Positions 49,376-52,967 of a DNA stretch of 52,967 bases are shown here, piece after piece. The position numbers were made by a program, and so were the translations under genes. The stretch is from Anaerolineae bacterium. Lineage in GTDB: Bacteria > Chloroflexota > Anaerolineae > Aggregatilineales > Phototrophicaceae. The stretch covers positions 1 through 52,967 of the forward strand of contig JAJDWK010000079.1 of NCBI GenBank assembly GCA_022825675.1. The letters are read 5' to 3'. Position 1 is the first letter of the stretch; each line of letters opens with the position of its first letter. The notes under the pieces were generated by a model. The model was not told where the DNA came from and searched no databases. It was given only the letters and a program-made list of their open reading frames with translations.

Positions 49376-49924
49376 ATGGTTAGCCATCAGCCGGGGCAGA
49401 GGGACCCCGGACGGCGCAAAGGAAAAGCGAAGGGCGAAGCGCCATCGCTGCTTGATATGATTATGCGGCAGCCGCGCGCCAGCAGCCTCGACGATATCGC
49501 CGAACCCACGATGGAAGAACTGGCGGCGCTGGACGCGGGCGAGCTGCTGGACGACCTGCCCGCCGACATCCCGCTGGATATGCCCCTGGACGAAGCGCCG
49601 CCGCTCTCCCTGCTCGCCGAAATGCAAGAGCCGGAACTGCTGTCGCTGGAGAGCCTGGACGATGCTGAAGACAGCGCGGCGCTGGACGACTTTGATGACG
49701 CTGATGGCGAGCTGCGGGACGATGCCGACAGCTTGAGCTATCTCGATATTGACCTGGACGATGACGAGCTGGATGACGACGATGGCTATGACATGGATGA
49801 GGACGAGGTCGAAAGCTATCAAGACCTCTATGGCGCGGATGACGCCATCATCCCCTCCTTCCGCGAAGGCGAATTCGCCGAAGACGAAGACGGCGATACC
49901 GATTATTACAATGAATTGCGCTGA
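49376..49924 (+). CDS. Strongly acidic hypothetical protein
   Basis: 182 aa with no recognised domain. The first 25 residues are basic and Gly-rich (GQRDPGRRKGKAKGEA). From about 30 on, the protein is dominated by Asp/Glu with Leu, containing DLPADIPLDMPLDEAPPLS and, near 120-150, runs such as DLDDDELDDDDGYDMDEDE. It is probably intrinsically disordered and polyanionic. Translation looks real: AAGGGAG lies 9 nt before the ATG, and the codon usage matches the neighbours. It is placed between pdxT and a sugar-nucleotidyltransferase gene, and may be a DNA-mimic, chaperone or ion-binding factor, but none of this is shown. Confidence 0.65.
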   Translation: MVSHQPGQRDPGRRKGKAKGEAPSLLDMIMRQPRASSLDDIAEPTMEELAALDAGELLDDLPADIPLDMPLDEAPPLSLLAEMQEPELLSLESLDDAEDSAALDDFDDADGELRDDADSLSYLDIDLDDDELDDDDGYDMDEDEVESYQDLYGADDAIIPSFREGEFAEDEDGDTDYYNELR

Positions 49925-49936
49925 CCGCCGCCGCGC

Positions 49937-50635
49937 ATGGATGGCATAATCCTGGCGGGGGGCATCGGCACTCGCATGCGCCCCTTGACGCTGCAACAGC
50001 CCAAAGCGCTGCTGCCGCTGCAGGGGCAGCCGATTTTGCACTGGTCGCTGAAGAGCCTGCGCGGCATTGTCGAGCGGGTGCTGGTGGTGGTCGGCTATCG
50101 CAAAGAGCAGATTGCCGAATACATGGCGCGGCAAACCCTCTTCGCCGAGTATCTTTTGGTGGAGCAGTTGCCGCGCCCGCTGGGCACGGGGCATGCCTTG
50201 CGCTGTTGCCGCGCGCATTTGCGGGGCGGCAGCTTTCTCGTCATCAACGGCGATGATCTCTACAGCCGCGCCGCCTTAAGCGCGCTCAGCCAATGTCAGT
50301 TCGGCATTGTAGCCGCCATGCGCGCGGACTTCGACAAGTATGGCGTCATCCTGCGTGATGCTGCCGGGCATTTCACGGGTATTGACGAGAAGCCGCCGCG
50401 CCGCCGCTATACCGCGCCCGCCCCCTGCAACAGCGGCGCTTACAAGTTCACGGACGCCGTCTTTGAGTATGCGCCCGCCGCCTCGCCGCGGGGCGAGATT
50501 GAGATTACCGATTATGTTACAAGCTGCGCCCGGGATTGGGCGGTTACCGTTGTGGATGCGCCCTTTTGGCTGCCGATTGGCGACCCGGCGGCGCTGGCAG
50601 CCGCGCAGTCGGCGGCGCTCACACGCTGGATATGA
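49937..50635 (+). CDS. Sugar-1-phosphate nucleotidyltransferase
   Basis: 232 aa, NTP-transferase fold. The N-terminal pyrophosphorylase signature is ILAGGIGTRMRPLTLQQPKALLPL; then LVVVGYRKEQI, EQLPRPLGTGHALRCC and the Mg-binding Asp in LVINGDDLYS. FGIVAAMRADFDKYGVIL and the C-terminal IEITDYV are typical of RfbA/GalU-like enzymes. The length is shorter than full RmlA or GlmU, so it is a stand-alone catalytic domain. It may activate a hexose or mannose phosphate for surface polysaccharide. It begins 12 nt after the acidic protein stop, without a clear Shine-Dalgarno. Confidence 0.83.
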   Translation: MDGIILAGGIGTRMRPLTLQQPKALLPLQGQPILHWSLKSLRGIVERVLVVVGYRKEQIAEYMARQTLFAEYLLVEQLPRPLGTGHALRCCRAHLRGGSFLVINGDDLYSRAALSALSQCQFGIVAAMRADFDKYGVILRDAAGHFTGIDEKPPRRRYTAPAPCNSGAYKFTDAVFEYAPAASPRGEIEITDYVTSCARDWAVTVVDAPFWLPIGDPAALAAAQSAALTRWI

Positions 50636-50668
50636 GGCGCTGCCCAGCCTAGATTAGCGGCGGCGGCT

Positions 50669-51037
50669 ATGCGACAATTGCCGCCATCATCAGCCAGCGG
50701 GAGCGCCAAGACCATGAGCCAAATTCCAGATGCCCGCCGCCGCGCCAACCGCCGCGCCCTGGCGGGCTTCGCGCTGTTGGTCACGCTGATTTTTTGCCTG
50801 GCGATCGCCTCCATGGCGAATGGCATTGTCGCCTTCCCGGTGGCGGAATACAACGAAGAAGCCACCTTCCAGGCGCAGTGGATTGACGGCTACATCCGCG
50901 AGACGCTGGACTATGTGCGGCCGCGCGGCACCGCCGACGCGCTCAACTTCCCCGCGACCTATGAAGCGGCGCCGACCCGCCTCTATTTCTACATTCGCGG
51001 CACCGCCACCGCCCAGGCGCGCCCGCAGGGGGCATAA
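50669..51037 (+). CDS. Short single-pass membrane protein, unknown
   Basis: 122 aa (or 107 aa if started at the ATG 50714). A basic segment (RRRANRRA) precedes one hydrophobic helix (LAGFALLVTLIFCLAIASMA), then an extracytoplasmic region of about 65 residues with EATFQAQWIDGYIRETLDYVR and a terminal LYFYIRG. No family is recognised. The stop overlaps the next start (TAATG at 51035-51039), so it is coupled to the flavoprotein. Confidence 0.6.
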   Translation: MRQLPPSSASGSAKTMSQIPDARRRANRRALAGFALLVTLIFCLAIASMANGIVAFPVAEYNEEATFQAQWIDGYIRETLDYVRPRGTADALNFPATYEAAPTRLYFYIRGTATAQARPQGA

Positions 51038-52242
51038 TGCCCAGCGGCGATGTGCTCATCATCGGTGCGGGACCGGCCGGGCTCAACGCCGCGTATGCGC
51101 TGCAGCGGGCTGGCATCGAATACCGCATCATCGAGCGCACCCAAGTGCTGGCGCCGACATGGCAGCGGCTCTACCCCTCGCTGCGGCTGAATACCTCGCG
51201 TTTTTTCAGCCAATTGCCGGGGCGGGATTTCCCCTGGCGCTGGGGCATACATCCGACAGCGCGGCAATATCACCGCTATCTGCTCGCCTGGACGGCTGAG
51301 CAGCGGCTCAAAGTTGAGCATGGCATCGAGGTGTATCGGGTCGCGCCGCGGGCTGATGGCGCTTGGACTGTCGAAACCAGCGCCGGCATTGAGAGCTATC
51401 GCGCCGTCATCCCCGCCACCGGCGTCTTTGATAACCCGCAGCTGCCGGCTATTGAGGGCATGGGGCGCTTTCGCGGCGAGATATTGCACTCGCGGGATTT
51501 TCGGCATCCCGATCAAGTTGCCGGCAAGCGCGTGATGGTGGTCGGCAATGGTCCCAGCGGCACCGATATCGCGGTGGCGGCGGGCGCGGTGGCGGCGGGC
51601 GGCGCTTGTTACCTGGCTATCCGCAGCGGCGTTGACCTGCGCCCGCGCTATCCCTATGGCTTGCCGCGCCATGCCTGGATGCTGCTGGGTGAGCGGCTGC
51701 CGCCGCGAGTCTGCGTCTGGCTGCAGCGGCGCACGGGCGCAATCCAATACAACCTGGGCGATTTTGGCGTCTGGAAAGCGCCGGCGCAGACGGGCACGGC
51801 GGTCGGCTATCGCGGTCCCGAACTGCTGAACGCCCTGCGGCAGGGGCAGGTGCTGCCCCTGCGTAACCCCGTCAGCTTCTCGCGCGATGGCGCTACGCTG
51901 GCGGATGGGGAGACGGTGGCGCTGGATGCGGTGATAATGGCGACGGGCTTCCAGCCGGTGCTGCATCGCTATCTCGATATCGAAATGCAATTCAGCCGCG
52001 AGATGTATTACCCGGAAACAGGCTGCGATTGGGATATTGGACCGAATGGCGTGCGTGGCTGGCCGCTGCGTGATGTCAGCGAACATCCCAACGGGCGGCA
52101 GGTGCTGGGGCATGCGGGATTGTACCTGGTGGGCGTATTTTATAAGGGGCGCGGCGCCTTTTATAACATGCGCGCCGAAGCCGCCATCGCCGCCCGGCAA
52201 ATCGGCGAATACCTGTCGCGGCGGCTGACAGCGGCGGCTTGA
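51037..52242 (+). CDS. Flavin-dependent monooxygenase / NAD(P)-binding oxidoreductase
   Basis: 401 aa. The FAD-binding motif DVLIIGAGPAGLNAAYAL is at the N-terminus, and a second, NADPH-type motif VMVVGNGPSGTDIAVAAG is at about 167-184, as in flavin monooxygenases (FMO/BVMO/CzcO group). The substrate-side sequence between them (RLYPSLRLNTSRFFSQLPG) also resembles this group. The central ATGVFDNPQLP and the C-terminal ATGFQPVLH support a complete enzyme. It probably oxygenates or reduces an organic or sulfur/nitrogen-containing compound. The coding start overlaps the small membrane protein stop. Confidence 0.87.
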   Translation: MPSGDVLIIGAGPAGLNAAYALQRAGIEYRIIERTQVLAPTWQRLYPSLRLNTSRFFSQLPGRDFPWRWGIHPTARQYHRYLLAWTAEQRLKVEHGIEVYRVAPRADGAWTVETSAGIESYRAVIPATGVFDNPQLPAIEGMGRFRGEILHSRDFRHPDQVAGKRVMVVGNGPSGTDIAVAAGAVAAGGACYLAIRSGVDLRPRYPYGLPRHAWMLLGERLPPRVCVWLQRRTGAIQYNLGDFGVWKAPAQTGTAVGYRGPELLNALRQGQVLPLRNPVSFSRDGATLADGETVALDAVIMATGFQPVLHRYLDIEMQFSREMYYPETGCDWDIGPNGVRGWPLRDVSEHPNGRQVLGHAGLYLVGVFYKGRGAFYNMRAEAAIAARQIGEYLSRRLTAAA

Positions 52243-52248
52243 CCGGTC

Positions 52249-52967
52249 ATGCGCCGCGGTATTTTCCGGCTCGCCGCCCTGCTCTTCGCCCTCGCTCTGG
52301 GTCTCATCTTTTTGCGCTATCTGCTGGCGGCGCTGGCGCCCGCGCCGCTGGTCGCGTATATGACCCTGGAAGCGGGCTTGCCGGTCATCATCGTGCAGGA
52401 CCTCAGCCACAATCTCAAGCGGCGGCTGGCGCATAACAATCTGGCGGAGCCTTCTTTTTCGCCTGATGGCACGCGTCTGGCGCTGTCGCAGCTGCTGCGC
52501 ATCGGCAGCGATATCGTCAGCTACGACATCGCCAGCGGCAGGCTGCTCAAGCTCACGACCGCGCATGCTATTGCCGAGGCGCCCGCCTGGTCGCCCACGG
52601 GCGATTGGATTGCCTTCGCCAGCAACCGCGAGGGCGACAGCAACCTCTATATCGTCAGCCCCGCTGGTGGCGCGGCGCGGCGCTTAACCGCCAGCAGCGC
52701 CAGCGATCGCCAGCCCGCCTGGTCGCCCGATGGCAAGCGCATCGTCTTCACTTCCAACCGCGGCGCTGGCTGGGATTTGTACCTGCGTGATTTGGGGGCG
52801 GGGGCGGCGCGCCCGCTCACGAGCCACCCGGCGCCGGATACCATGCCCGCCTGGTCGCCCGATGGCGGGCGCATCGCCTTCGCCTCGGCGCGGGATGGCG
52901 CGTCTTCGATATACCTGCTGGAGCTGGCGACCGGGGAAGTATCGCCATTGGCGCTGAGCGCGCGCTA
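52249..52967 (+). CDS. TolB/WD40-like beta-propeller protein (truncated by window end)
   Basis: At least 239 codons, open at the right edge. It has an N-terminal signal anchor (FRLAALLFALALGLIFLRYLLAAL) and then repeated propeller blades with the typical SPDGTRLALSQ, WSPTGDWIAFASNREGDSNL, WSPDGKRIVFTSNRG and WSPDGGRIAFASARDG motifs, spaced about 42-44 residues apart. These are PD40/TolB-type blades, usually in envelope or extracytoplasmic proteins. The ATG is 7 nt after the flavoprotein stop. The full domain order cannot be judged from the fragment. Confidence 0.8.
   Translation, partial: MRRGIFRLAALLFALALGLIFLRYLLAALAPAPLVAYMTLEAGLPVIIVQDLSHNLKRRLAHNNLAEPSFSPDGTRLALSQLLRIGSDIVSYDIASGRLLKLTTAHAIAEAPAWSPTGDWIAFASNREGDSNLYIVSPAGGAARRLTASSASDRQPAWSPDGKRIVFTSNRGAGWDLYLRDLGAGAARPLTSHPAPDTMPAWSPDGGRIAFASARDGASSIYLLELATGEVSPLALSAR

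Overview
The window is about 53 kb of GC-rich bacterial DNA (roughly 62-65% G+C by eye). It is densely packed, with many 4-nt gene overlaps and convergent stop codons that touch. Gene content points to a heterotrophic or facultatively formate-oxidising bacterium, most likely a member of the Chloroflexota (Anaerolineae-like). The basis is a SqdB-type sulfolipid enzyme, a MoeA fused to a periplasmic-binding-like domain, a modular NAD-linked formate dehydrogenase, large fibronectin-III surface proteins, and short interspersed repeats built from CACAAAGACACAAAG-type motifs. The phylum call is an inference. No rRNA, tRNA, CRISPR array, phage or transposase gene was seen.

Layout. 336-2557: HpaI-type aldolase, D-2-hydroxyacid dehydrogenase and cupin, all co-directional. 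2625-4896: secreted repeat protein and M20 peptidase (minus strand). 4897-5531: repeat-rich spacer ending in an 11-C tract. 5532-6965: DNA methyltransferase-HNH fusion. 7100-8305: DEAD-box helicase with a DEGD box. 8663-12399: sqdB and a large membrane protein. 12425-22990: central metabolism and housekeeping (gpmI, hydrolase, glycerol-3-phosphate dehydrogenase, YbjQ, MeaB, FG-GAP protein, serine protease, threonine synthase, sugar isomerase). 23064-23799: small protein and a decayed HNH nuclease. 23838-26451: two tandem SDR enzymes and a zinc alcohol dehydrogenase. 26734-34478: a 2208-residue fibronectin-III/SH3 protein and a hendecad-repeat coiled-coil protein. 34610-47020: formate dehydrogenase and molybdenum-cofactor region. 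47149-52967: phosphoesterase, DtxR-like regulator, pdxT, acidic protein, sugar nucleotidyltransferase, flavoprotein and a truncated beta-propeller protein.

The most unusual part is 34610-47020. The formate dehydrogenase genes (catalytic subunit, fused NuoE/NuoF-like subunit, Fe-S subunit, FdhD) and cofactor genes (mobA, two moeA) are interrupted by genes of the defence/toxin-antitoxin type. Three tandem MNT-HEPN cassettes lie between fdhA and mobA, and an orphan DNA methyltransferase lies between the flavin and Fe-S subunits. The three cassettes are damaged in complementary ways. Cassette 1 has an intact MNT and a HEPN with an internal deletion. Cassette 2 has an MNT with a destroyed active site and a HEPN that keeps RX4H but has Phe where the AMPylated Tyr should be. 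Cassette 3 has an intact MNT and a HEPN cut short by a one-base slip in a C run.

Intergenic spaces carry a MITE-like repeat family with terminal GGGCAATTGCAT-type inverted repeats (four good copies). A second, strongly palindromic repeat (arms GTAGGGGCGAGCC) is nested in one of them.
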